Shown: positions 1 to 5,541, numbered from the stretch's first letter. The stretch: 5,541 bases of DNA from Phycisphaerales bacterium (GCA_025453375.1 JALOQT010000083.1:1-5541), one strand, 5' to 3'. Numbers and translations are program-made. Notes: generated by a model from the letters alone, not told the origin.

Positions 1-199
1 CGCTGTGTCTCGGTGGTGAATGCCTCTGGCGAAGGTCGGTAGGGGTGAGGACGTGGTGGTGGCGGGGGCGCAGAGATTGCGCGTTGGTGGGGTGGGGTGC
101 GGGGTGTTTGCGCGGTCGGTGCGCAGGGTTTGCAGGTGGCGGGGTGAATCGTCCGACGATGGGTTTATGCGCTGGCAGGACGCCGGCGATGGTTGGCAC

Positions 200-223
200 C
201 TCTGGCCCGTTCGTTGGCCAGGG
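200..223 (+). repeat. Inverted repeat / hairpin in fliF leader
   Basis: CTGGCC (202-207) and GGCCAG (216-221) are perfect inverted copies separated by 8 nt (CGTTCGTT). In RNA the stem extends to 8 bp by a G-U pair (201/222) and a C-G pair (200/223). It ends 22 nt before the fliF Shine-Dalgarno. No T-run follows, so it is not an intrinsic terminator. It could be a leader structure or a dimeric-protein operator, or a chance palindrome in GC-rich DNA. Confidence 0.4.
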
Positions 224-245
224 TGGTGGTCAGTCGATTGGTCAT

Positions 246-250
246 GGAGG
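246..250 (+). promoter_or_regulatory. Ribosome binding site of fliF
   Basis: GGAGG, 8 nt before ATG 259. This decides the fliF start: the in-frame ATG at 244 and TTG at 193 have no comparable upstream purine-rich site, and the 244 start would overlap this sequence. Confidence 0.8.
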
Positions 251-258
251 ACCGATTC

Positions 259-2058
259 ATGGGTGCGCTGCGCACGGCGCTGGAGACCATCCGGACGTAT
301 CTCGGTCAACTGACCGGGCGTGATCGTTTGCTGATCGGCGCGCTGGTGGCGGTGGCGGCGTTGACGCTGCTGCTGGTGGCGAACATGAGCAGCCGCACGA
401 CGATGGTCGAACTGCTGCCGGGCATGGGGCCGGAGGCCAACGGCCAGGCGCGGACGGGCTTGACTGAAGCGGGGATCGAGTTTGAGGCGCGCAACGGCGC
501 GGTGTTCGTCCGGCCGGAGCAGCGGGCGATGGCGCTGGCGACGCTCGGGCAGGCGGGTAAACTGCCGGCGGATGCTGAGACGCTGTATTCCAACTTGCTG
601 AAGAACCAGAACTGGATGGCCAGCAATCAGCAGAACGCGCTGCTGGCCAATGCGGCGCTGTGCGAGTTCTTGGGCCAGGTCATCGGCAACTTCAAAGGTG
701 TCGAGCGGGCCAGCGTGATCATCGATGCGCCGGAGGCGGTCGGCCTGGGCACAGCCGTGCGCCGGCCGACGGCCAGTGTCGGCGTCCTGATGAAGCAGGG
801 GCGCGGGCTGGATAAGGAGATGGTCGACGCGGTGGCGGCGCTGGTGGCCGGGGCGCGGGCGGGGCTGGACATCACGTCGGTGAAGGTGATTGATCTGCGG
901 AACAACCGGCAGTTTACTGCACGCGGGCCGGAGGATTACGCCGCGGGTGACTATCTGGAACTGGTGACGAAGGTGGAGTCTCGGATTCAGGAGAAGGTGC
1001 GGTCGATGGTGGCGTATGACCCGCTGGCGATTGTGGCGGTCAGCGCGCAGGTGGACAACACGAAGGTGCGTCGGGACACGGAGAAGTTCTTGCCGACGAC
1101 CAAGGGCGGCGGCAGCCAGCAGATCATCATCAGTGAGAAGACCGACACGAAGCAGGATGTGAGCGCTCAGAACAGCGGACCTGGGACGGCGCCGGGGTTG
1201 TCGAGCAATGTTTCGGCGGACATCTCGCGCGAAGGCACAGGCAGCGGCAATACGAGCAACTCATCGACCGAGGTGAGCGATCGCGACTTCAAAGTCGCCA
1301 TCGGCAGCACGCGCGAGACGGTGACGGACCCGCGCGGGATGCCGACGCGGATCAACGTGATGATCTCGCTGAGCCGCGAGTATCTGGCGCATCTGGCCAA
1401 GATGCAGAAGCCGGCCGCGGCGGCAGGCGCGGTTGGTGGAGCAGCTGGCGGCGGCGCGGGTGGGGCCGCGGCCGATGCGGAGCCGACGCAGGCGGAGATC
1501 GAGGCGGTGTTCGCCAAGGAGAAGACGCGGCTGGAGAGTGAGATCACGCCGCTGATTCGGGGTGCGGCGGCCGAGACAGTGGCGAGCAGCGACCCGCGCG
1601 TGGTGGTGTCGATGATTCCGGTGCCGCAGGGCTTGGCACTGGTGGGGGGCGTCGGTGCGCAGGCTGGGCTGCTCGCGGTGGGCGGGGCGGCCGGCACAGG
1701 TGGCGGGGGCGGCGGGATGATGAGTCAGTTGCTCAGCGGCGGGGTGATTCGCACGGCGGCGATGGGCTTGCTGGCGGTGGTGGCGCTGGGCATGATGATG
1801 CTGCTGGTGCGCAAGAGCAGCAGGCCGCAGAAACTGCCGACGGCTGAGGAAATCGTGGGCCTGCCGCCGGTGATGGACATGAAGCAGGACGTGGTGGGCG
1901 AGGCTGACGAGAGCCAGGCGGCGATGGTGGGCATCGAGCTTGGCGACAACGAGTTGAAGGTCAAGAAGATGGTCGAGCAGGTCGAAGAAATGATCCAGAA
2001 GAACCCGCAGGACGCAGCGGGGATGCTCAAGCGGTGGCTGACGACGGGCAATGAGTGA
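259..2058 (+). CDS. fliF: Flagellar MS-ring protein FliF
   Basis: FliF builds the MS-ring, the inner-membrane base on which the rotor, rod and export gate assemble. The 599-residue product is slightly longer than the common 550-570. Visible parts: a first membrane segment at about 24-43 (LLIGALVAVAALTLLLVANM); ring-building regions at about 47-215, including RASVIIDAPE (150-159) and ASVGVLMKQGRGLDKEMVDA (172-191), which match the YscJ/FliF fold; a third ring-building region with the beta-collar from about 230 to 455; a second membrane segment at about 497-517; and a cytoplasmic tail ending ELKVKKMVEQVEEMIQKNPQ then LKRWL, the FliG-docking element. Unusual features are a Ser/Thr/Asn/Gly-rich stretch at 299-340 and two Ala/Gly-rich loops at 385-407 and 463-486. 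ATG 259 is chosen because of the GGAGG 8 nt upstream; starting there also leaves a normal short cytoplasmic N-terminus. First gene of the visible operon, 32 nt before fliG. Confidence 0.97.
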   Translation: MGALRTALETIRTYLGQLTGRDRLLIGALVAVAALTLLLVANMSSRTTMVELLPGMGPEANGQARTGLTEAGIEFEARNGAVFVRPEQRAMALATLGQAGKLPADAETLYSNLLKNQNWMASNQQNALLANAALCEFLGQVIGNFKGVERASVIIDAPEAVGLGTAVRRPTASVGVLMKQGRGLDKEMVDAVAALVAGARAGLDITSVKVIDLRNNRQFTARGPEDYAAGDYLELVTKVESRIQEKVRSMVAYDPLAIVAVSAQVDNTKVRRDTEKFLPTTKGGGSQQIIISEKTDTKQDVSAQNSGPGTAPGLSSNVSADISREGTGSGNTSNSSTEVSDRDFKVAIGSTRETVTDPRGMPTRINVMISLSREYLAHLAKMQKPAAAAGAVGGAAGGGAGGAAADAEPTQAEIEAVFAKEKTRLESEITPLIRGAAAETVASSDPRVVVSMIPVPQGLALVGGVGAQAGLLAVGGAAGTGGGGGGMMSQLLSGGVIRTAAMGLLAVVALGMMMLLVRKSSRPQKLPTAEEIVGLPPVMDMKQDVVGEADESQAAMVGIELGDNELKVKKMVEQVEEMIQKNPQDAAGMLKRWLTTGNE

Positions 2059-2078
2059 GCGTCGGTGATGTGATGCAG

Positions 2079-2084
2079 TAAGGA
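2079..2084 (+). promoter_or_regulatory. Ribosome binding site of fliG
   Basis: TAAGGA, 6 nt before ATG 2091, within the 32-nt gap after the fliF stop. It supports ATG 2091 as the start. Confidence 0.75.
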
Positions 2085-2090
2085 CACGCC

Positions 2091-3134
2091 ATGCCGAGGA
2101 AGCCGGGTGACAAACTGCCTGATGACCCCAAGGACCTGGAGGGTCTGACCAAGACGGCGATCCTTCTGTTGACGCTTGATCCGCAGATTGGTGGCGATCT
2201 GCTGAAGATCATGGAGCCGGAGCGGGTGGAGGAGATCACGCGTGAACTGGCTGGGCTGGGGCGCGTGCCGGAGCATCTGCGGGCGGCGGTGGTGGAGGAG
2301 TTTTACTCGCTGTCGATGGCGACGCAGTATGCGTCTGAGGGCGGGCTGGAGTACGCGAAGATCCTGCTGCAGCGGAGCCTGGATGGCAAGACGGCCGAGC
2401 GCGTGCTGGCGCAGATTCAGACGCAGGTGCAAAAGACGCCGTTTGCCTTCCTGCAGAAGGCCGAGAGCGAGAATCTGCTGACGTTCATTCAGGATGAGCA
2501 CCCGCAGACGATCGCGCTGATTCTGTGTCACCTGCCGCACCACAAGAGTGCGGAGATTCTCAGCGGCCTGGCGCTGCAGAAGCAGATCGAGGTGATCAAG
2601 CGCGTGGCGAACATGGAGCAGACGAATCCTGAAGTGATCAAGGAAGTGGAGCGGGGGCTGGAGAGCCGGCTGAGCAGCATGCTGATGCAGAGCATGGAGA
2701 AGGCCGGGGGCGTGCCGACGGTGGCGGAGATTCTGAACCTGGCTGATCGCAGCACGGAAAAGAGCGTGATGGAGGGGCTGGAGGCGGATGATCCGGACCT
2801 GGTCGAGCAGATTCGCCGGCTGATGTTCGTGTTCGAGGACATCAAGATGGTCGACGACAAGGGGATTCAGCAGATCCTCAAGGAGGTCGACAACGACGAG
2901 CTGGGCCTGGCGCTCAAGACGGCCAGCGAGGAACTCAAGAACAAGATCTTCAAGAACATGTCCGAGCGGGCGGCGACGCTCATCAAGGAGGACATGCAGT
3001 TCATGGGCCCGGTGCGCGTCAGCGATGTCGAGGCGGCGCAGCAGCGCGTGGTGGACATCGTGCGACGGCTGGAAGATGCGGGCGAGATCATTATCGCCGG
3101 GCGTGGGGGCGGTGCGGAGGAGATGGTCACGTAA
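2091..3134 (+). CDS. fliG: Flagellar motor switch protein FliG
   Basis: FliG forms the upper part of the cytoplasmic C-ring; it binds the FliF tail and transmits stator force to the rotor. The product is 347 residues, a little over the usual 330-340. The N-terminal domain starts near LTKTAILLLTLD (19-30). The middle domain carries the EHPQ motif at 136-139. GGVPTVAEILNLADR (206-220) marks the linker region, and MFVFED (245-250) opens the C-terminal armadillo/torque domain. Aligning by eye to E. coli FliG, the torque-helix charges K264, R281, D288, D289 and R297 correspond to K276, R293, E300, D301 and R309 here, so all five charges are kept. The first 15 or so residues (MPRKPGDKLPDDPKD) form a charged extension before the usual start of the fold, and the end is Gly-rich (AGRGGGAEEMVT). 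It lies between fliF and fliH in one transcript. Confidence 0.98.
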   Translation: MPRKPGDKLPDDPKDLEGLTKTAILLLTLDPQIGGDLLKIMEPERVEEITRELAGLGRVPEHLRAAVVEEFYSLSMATQYASEGGLEYAKILLQRSLDGKTAERVLAQIQTQVQKTPFAFLQKAESENLLTFIQDEHPQTIALILCHLPHHKSAEILSGLALQKQIEVIKRVANMEQTNPEVIKEVERGLESRLSSMLMQSMEKAGGVPTVAEILNLADRSTEKSVMEGLEADDPDLVEQIRRLMFVFEDIKMVDDKGIQQILKEVDNDELGLALKTASEELKNKIFKNMSERAATLIKEDMQFMGPVRVSDVEAAQQRVVDIVRRLEDAGEIIIAGRGGGAEEMVT

Positions 3135-3148
3135 AGGTGATCGCGGGC

Positions 3149-3154
3149 AAGGAG
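3149..3154 (+). promoter_or_regulatory. Ribosome binding site of fliH
   Basis: AAGGAG, 7 nt before GTG 3162, in the 27-nt gap after fliG. It supports the GTG start even though no ATG is nearby. Confidence 0.75.
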
Positions 3155-3161
3155 CGAAGCG

Positions 3162-3926
3162 GTGGCGTTGGTGCGTCAGGCGACAGCACGGGACCTTACA
3201 GCCGGCGCGGTGGTGCTGGACCTTGGCGACCTGCGCCGGCAGGGCGAGGCGCTGATGGCCTCGGCACGCCGGGCGGCGGAGATCACGCTGCGCGAGGCGG
3301 TGGCGGAGCGCGACAGGCTGATCGAAGGGGCGGACAATGTCGGGTATCAGCGCGGCTACCAGCGCGGCGTGGCCGAGGGCACGCAGGCCGGCCTGGTGCG
3401 CGGAGCGCAGGAGGCGGTGGCCAAGCAGGGCGAGGCACTGCAGAAGCTGAACGTCGCGTGGCTTGAGGCACTCGGGCGGTTTGAAAATGCACGCGAGCAG
3501 ATGCTGGCTGAGGCCCAGAAGGATGTGGTGCGCCTGGCGTGCATGATCAGCGAGCGGATCGTGCGCCGGGCGATTGCGATCGAGCCGTCGCTGGTGCAGA
3601 ATCAGGTGGCGGAGGTGCTGGGGATGGTGCTGCGGCCGACGCGGCTGCGGCTGCATGTGCACCCGATGGACAAGGAACTGATCGAACTGGCGATGCCAGC
3701 GCTCGGGTCACGGTTTGAGTCGGCCAAGCACATGGAACTGGTCGAGGATGAGGCGGTGGAGCGCGGGTCGTGCCTTGCGCGGCTGGCGGAGAGCGGCGCA
3801 GAGATTGATGCGCGGCTGGGGACGCAGCTGGATCGCATGGTCGAGGCGCTGCTGCCGGAGGTGCCGCCGACGCTTGAGCGGATGCAGGGCGGTGGTGGTG
3901 GCGGCGGTGGTGGAGGGGCGATGTAG
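3162..3926 (+). CDS. fliH: Flagellar export ATPase regulator FliH
   Basis: FliH dimerises, binds the FliI N-terminus and tethers the ATPase to the C-ring and export gate; it is related to F/V-ATPase peripheral-stalk subunits. The product is 254 residues, normal for the family. After an Arg/Ala/Glu-rich helical N-terminus comes a ladder of six glycines spaced exactly four apart (61, 65, 69, 73, 77, 81), the GxxxG repeat typical of FliH. A long helix (about 85-140) follows, then the C-terminal FliI-binding domain, with LRLHVHPMDKELIEL (162-176) and RGSCLARLAESGAEIDARLG (201-220) recognisable. The protein ends in ten consecutive glycines (243-252) plus Ala-Met. The first 99 residues contain no tryptophan, so the N-terminal Trp pair that binds FlhA in Salmonella FliH is absent. 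The GTG start is set by the AAGGAG upstream. The stop overlaps the fliI start by one base (TAGTG). Assignment rests on motif plus position; individual FliH sequences are weakly conserved. Confidence 0.92.
   Translation: MALVRQATARDLTAGAVVLDLGDLRRQGEALMASARRAAEITLREAVAERDRLIEGADNVGYQRGYQRGVAEGTQAGLVRGAQEAVAKQGEALQKLNVAWLEALGRFENAREQMLAEAQKDVVRLACMISERIVRRAIAIEPSLVQNQVAEVLGMVLRPTRLRLHVHPMDKELIELAMPALGSRFESAKHMELVEDEAVERGSCLARLAESGAEIDARLGTQLDRMVEALLPEVPPTLERMQGGGGGGGGGGAM
3912..3918 (+). promoter_or_regulatory. Ribosome binding site of fliI inside the fliH Gly tail
   Basis: GGAGGGG lies within the last glycine codons (GGA GGG, then GCG) of fliH, 7 to 9 nt before GTG 3926 depending on register. 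The same bases thus encode the FliH tail and recruit ribosomes for fliI. The alternative in-frame ATG at 3947 has no such site upstream. Confidence 0.7.
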
Positions 3927-5275
3927 TGGCACTGCTTGATGCGGCCATGACGACGGTGTCGCAATTGCAACCGATCGGTGCGCGCGGGCGGGTGGTGGCG
4001 GTGCGCGGGTTGTCGGTGATTGTGCGTGATCTGCCGGCGCCGGTGGGGAGCCTCGTGCGGGTGCCGCGGATAACGAGTGTCGCGATGCCCAAGGGCGAGA
4101 TGGGGGAGGTCGTGGGCCTCCTGGGCGATCAGGCGATTGTGATGATGCTCGGGCAGACGGTGGGGATTCGCGCTGGCGAGGTTGTCGAGGCGCTGCACAG
4201 CAGCAAGAGCGTCGGCGTCGGGTCATCGCTGCTTGGGCGGGTGCTCAATGGGCTGGGCGAGCCGATCGATGGTGGGCCGGCGCTGCATGATCTGTTTCCG
4301 CAGGATCTTGATCCAGCGCCGATGGCGGCGCTGTCGCGCAAGCGGATCAGTCGGGCGATGGGCACGGGTGTGCGGGCGATTGATCTGTTTACGACGCTGG
4401 GGCGCGGGCAGCGCATTGGGCTGTTTGCTGGGCCTGGCGTGGGCAAGAGCACGCTGCTAGGCGCGATTGCCAGATCGTGCGAGGCGGATGTGAACGTCGT
4501 GGCGCTGATTGGCGAACGTGGCCGCGAAGTGCAGGACTTCATCGAGCACAGCCTCGGGGGGGCGGGGCTGGCACGCAGCGTGGTGATCGTCGCGACGGGA
4601 GACGAAAGCCCGCTGATGCGGATTCGTGCGGCGCAGGCGGCGTGCGCGGTCTCGGAGTTCTTTCGCAGCCAGGGCCGACATGTGATGCTGATGATGGACA
4701 GCGCGACGCGGTTTGCGCACGCGCAGCGTCAGATCGGCCTAACGGCGGGCGAGCCGCCGGCGAGCAAGGGCTACACACCCAGCGTGTTTGCGAGCCTGGC
4801 GCGATTGCTCGAACGCGCGGGGCAGATGAGCGATGCGCATGGCGGCGGATCCGTCACGGGGCTGTACACGGTGCTGGTCGAGGGCGATGACATGACCGAG
4901 CCGGTGGCCGATGCGGCACGCGGCATCCTCGATGGGCACATCATCCTGTCGCGCAAGCTCGCCCAGCGAGGGCACTATCCGGCGATCGATGTGCTCGACT
5001 CGATCAGCCGCGTGCAGGGGGACGTGACGGATGCGACGCATCGTGCGGCGCGGCAGCAACTGGTCCGGCAACTGGCGCTGTATCGCGATGTTGAGGACCT
5101 CGTGCAGATCGGGGCGTATGCCAAGGGGAGCAATCCGGAGTCGGACGTGGCGATCGCCTCGCAGCCGACGATCGTCGACCTGCTCAAACAGGATTTGTCG
5201 AAGGCCGAGCCGATGGCGGCGGCGGTCAAGGCGATGGTGAATCTGGCGGTGCGGATCGGTAACACGCGCAAGTGA
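3926..5275 (+). CDS. fliI: Flagellar type III export ATPase FliI
   Basis: FliI is the hexameric ATPase of the flagellar export apparatus; it unloads chaperone-substrate complexes at the gate, assisted by FliH and FliJ. The product is 449 residues, typical length. A beta-barrel N-terminal domain spans about 13-90. The F1-beta-like core has Walker A AGPGVGKST (168-176, with K174 and S175), the catalytic-glutamate motif GERGREV (196-202, E197) and Walker B VMLMMDS (253-259, D258). TRFAHAQRQIGLTAGEPP (261-278) and KGYTPSVF (281-288) follow, then RGHYPAIDVLDSISR (348-362), whose last Arg is in the region of the arginine finger described for type III ATPases. The C-terminal helical domain contains IGAYAKGSNPESD (395-407). 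No key catalytic residue is missing. GTG 3926 is preferred over ATG 3947 because of the GGAGGGG upstream and the TAGTG overlap with fliH, which suggests translational coupling. The related YscN-type injectisome ATPases are excluded by the fliF-fliG-fliH context. Confidence 0.98.
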   Translation: MALLDAAMTTVSQLQPIGARGRVVAVRGLSVIVRDLPAPVGSLVRVPRITSVAMPKGEMGEVVGLLGDQAIVMMLGQTVGIRAGEVVEALHSSKSVGVGSSLLGRVLNGLGEPIDGGPALHDLFPQDLDPAPMAALSRKRISRAMGTGVRAIDLFTTLGRGQRIGLFAGPGVGKSTLLGAIARSCEADVNVVALIGERGREVQDFIEHSLGGAGLARSVVIVATGDESPLMRIRAAQAACAVSEFFRSQGRHVMLMMDSATRFAHAQRQIGLTAGEPPASKGYTPSVFASLARLLERAGQMSDAHGGGSVTGLYTVLVEGDDMTEPVADAARGILDGHIILSRKLAQRGHYPAIDVLDSISRVQGDVTDATHRAARQQLVRQLALYRDVEDLVQIGAYAKGSNPESDVAIASQPTIVDLLKQDLSKAEPMAAAVKAMVNLAVRIGNTRK

Positions 5276-5302
5276 GCGGCGTGGTGAGTGGTGTGATGAG
5301 GT

Positions 5303-5541
5303 ATGGCCAAGTTCGTTTTCAAGCTTGACGTAGTGCTCGAACAGCGAAGGCGGCTGGAGCGCGATCGGCAAATGGCGCTGGGCAAGATCGAAGCACAGCG
5401 TTTGGCCGTGCAGGCGCGGGTCGATGAGGTGCGGCGGCGCCTCGATGAGCGACGCGTGGACTTGCGGGATCGACTCTCCGGCGGCGGCGTGGTGGAAGTG
5501 GGGGCGGTGCGGCTGCAGAGCAACGCAGCGCTGTTCGGCTT
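5303..5541 (+). CDS. fliJ: Flagellar export protein FliJ, N-terminal part
   Basis: FliJ is a small coiled-coil protein that inserts into the FliI ring like the gamma subunit of F1 and links the ATPase to the FlhA gate. Only the first 79 codons are present; the frame is open at the window edge, and the usual full length is about 140-150 residues. The start MAKFVFKLDVVLEQRRRLER matches the family pattern of alternating Phe/hydrophobic residues followed by VLxxRR. Residues 11-58 are rich in Arg, Glu, Gln and Leu and look like a continuous charged helix suited to a coiled coil, interrupted by SGGG at 59-62. It lies 27 nt after fliI, in the expected place. An in-frame TGA at 5297-5299 rules out an upstream extension, so ATG 5303 is the first possible start after it. 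Its Shine-Dalgarno is poor (GAGG only 1 nt away, GGTGA about 15 nt away). Confidence 0.88.
   Translation, partial: MAKFVFKLDVVLEQRRRLERDRQMALGKIEAQRLAVQARVDEVRRRLDERRVDLRDRLSGGGVVEVGAVRLQSNAALFG

Larger units (their letters stand above)
1..258. other. Non-coding leader upstream of fliF
   Basis: No supportable gene lies here. Frame 1 is open from the window edge to a TAG at 40-42 and gives only 13 residues (RCVSVVNASGEGR), which I cannot assign; it could be the tail of an upstream gene. It does not look like the C-terminus of FliE or FlgC, which often precede fliF. Two longer open frames (20-313 and 45-323) translate to Trp/Arg/Gly-rich sequence with no family resemblance and run into fliF, so I treat them as chance. 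The stretch is very rich in G and T on the + strand, with G4 runs at 89-92, 94-97 and 101-104 and an inverted repeat at 200-223. It is much longer than the 27-32 nt gaps between the downstream genes, so a promoter or leader control may sit here. I could not identify a convincing -10/-35, sigma-28 or sigma-54 site. Confidence 0.6.

Noticed and set aside
1..42. Possible 3' end of an upstream gene in frame 1 (RCVSVVNASGEGR then TAG)
   Set aside because: Thirteen residues are too few to assign, and they do not match FliE or FlgC C-termini as I know them. It may be real but cannot be supported from this window.
194..208. Sigma-54-like promoter: perfect TGGCAC at 194-199
   Set aside because: The -12 element is missing: at the required spacing the bases are GCCC rather than TTGC, and the essential GC pair is absent.
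200..223. Intrinsic terminator before fliF
   Set aside because: The hairpin is followed by GTGGTGG rather than a T-run.
193..258. Upstream extension of fliF to TTG 193 or ATG 244
   Set aside because: Neither start has a Shine-Dalgarno, and the extra residues (MAPLARSLARVVVSRLV) resemble nothing in FliF. GGAGG lies 8 nt before ATG 259.
20..323. Two overlapping small open frames (97 and 92 codons) in the leader
   Set aside because: Trp/Arg/Gly-rich translations with no family resemblance, no good ribosome binding sites, and both run into the fliF coding sequence.
1725..3662. A 645-codon open frame on the - strand across the end of fliF, all of fliG and most of fliH
   Set aside because: Its translation is dominated by His, Arg, Leu, Pro and Gln, the signature of the antisense of GC-rich codons. 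The opposite strand holds fully recognisable FliF, FliG and FliH, so it is a shadow frame despite its length.
4364..4500. Altered FliI motif residues (DSATR, KGYTPSVF, SLARLLERAG) as signs of a degenerate ATPase
   Set aside because: These are variants of flanking positions, some seen in ordinary FliI proteins as I recall; Walker A, the catalytic Glu and Walker B Asp are all intact.
3926..5275. Injectisome (YscN-type) ATPase instead of FliI
   Set aside because: Neighbouring FliG, which has no counterpart in injectisomes, together with the order fliF-fliG-fliH-fliI-fliJ fixes it as flagellar.

Overview
The window is a compact, single-strand segment of a flagellar basal-body and export operon. 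All genes read left to right in the order fliF, fliG, fliH, fliI, fliJ, and the last is cut off by the window edge. The DNA is GC-rich, and the + strand carries most of the G-runs. Every assignment rests on protein motifs I can read directly. I see no mobile element, CRISPR array, RNA gene or unrecognised gene cassette, and no evidence of a previously undescribed system.

Layout. Bases 1-258 hold no convincing gene: a G/T-rich stretch with one clear inverted repeat just upstream of fliF. Then come fliF (259-2058, MS-ring), fliG (2091-3134, rotor/switch protein), fliH (3162-3926, export-ATPase regulator), fliI (3926-5275, export ATPase) and the start of fliJ (5303 to the edge, export chaperone/stalk). 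Gaps between genes are 32, 27, -1 and 27 nt, as expected for one transcript. Strong Shine-Dalgarno sequences precede fliF, fliG, fliH and fliI; that of fliJ is poor. The fliF start is best placed at ATG 259 rather than at upstream in-frame TTG or ATG codons, because a GGAGG lies 8 nt before it.

How the genes work together. FliF forms the MS-ring in the inner membrane, and its C-terminal tail docks on the N-terminal domain of FliG. FliG carries the charged torque helix facing the stator. FliH, FliI and FliJ form the cytoplasmic ATPase complex of the flagellar type III export gate: FliI is the F1-beta-like hexamer, FliH the peripheral-stalk-like partner and FliJ the central-stalk-like subunit.

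Organism. The genes belong to a flagellated, high-GC bacterium. The FliG sequence (including its AAQQRVVDIVRRLEDAGE stretch and Gly-rich tail) and the divergent FliF periplasmic region with Ala/Gly-rich loops feel most like Planctomycetota, perhaps Phycisphaerae. That is an impression from memory, not a search result.

Details worth a second look: the 10-Gly tail of FliH, whose codons double as the ribosome binding site of the overlapping fliI; a perfect six-glycine GxxxG ladder in FliH; the low-complexity insertions in FliF; and a 216-nt leader with a hairpin.
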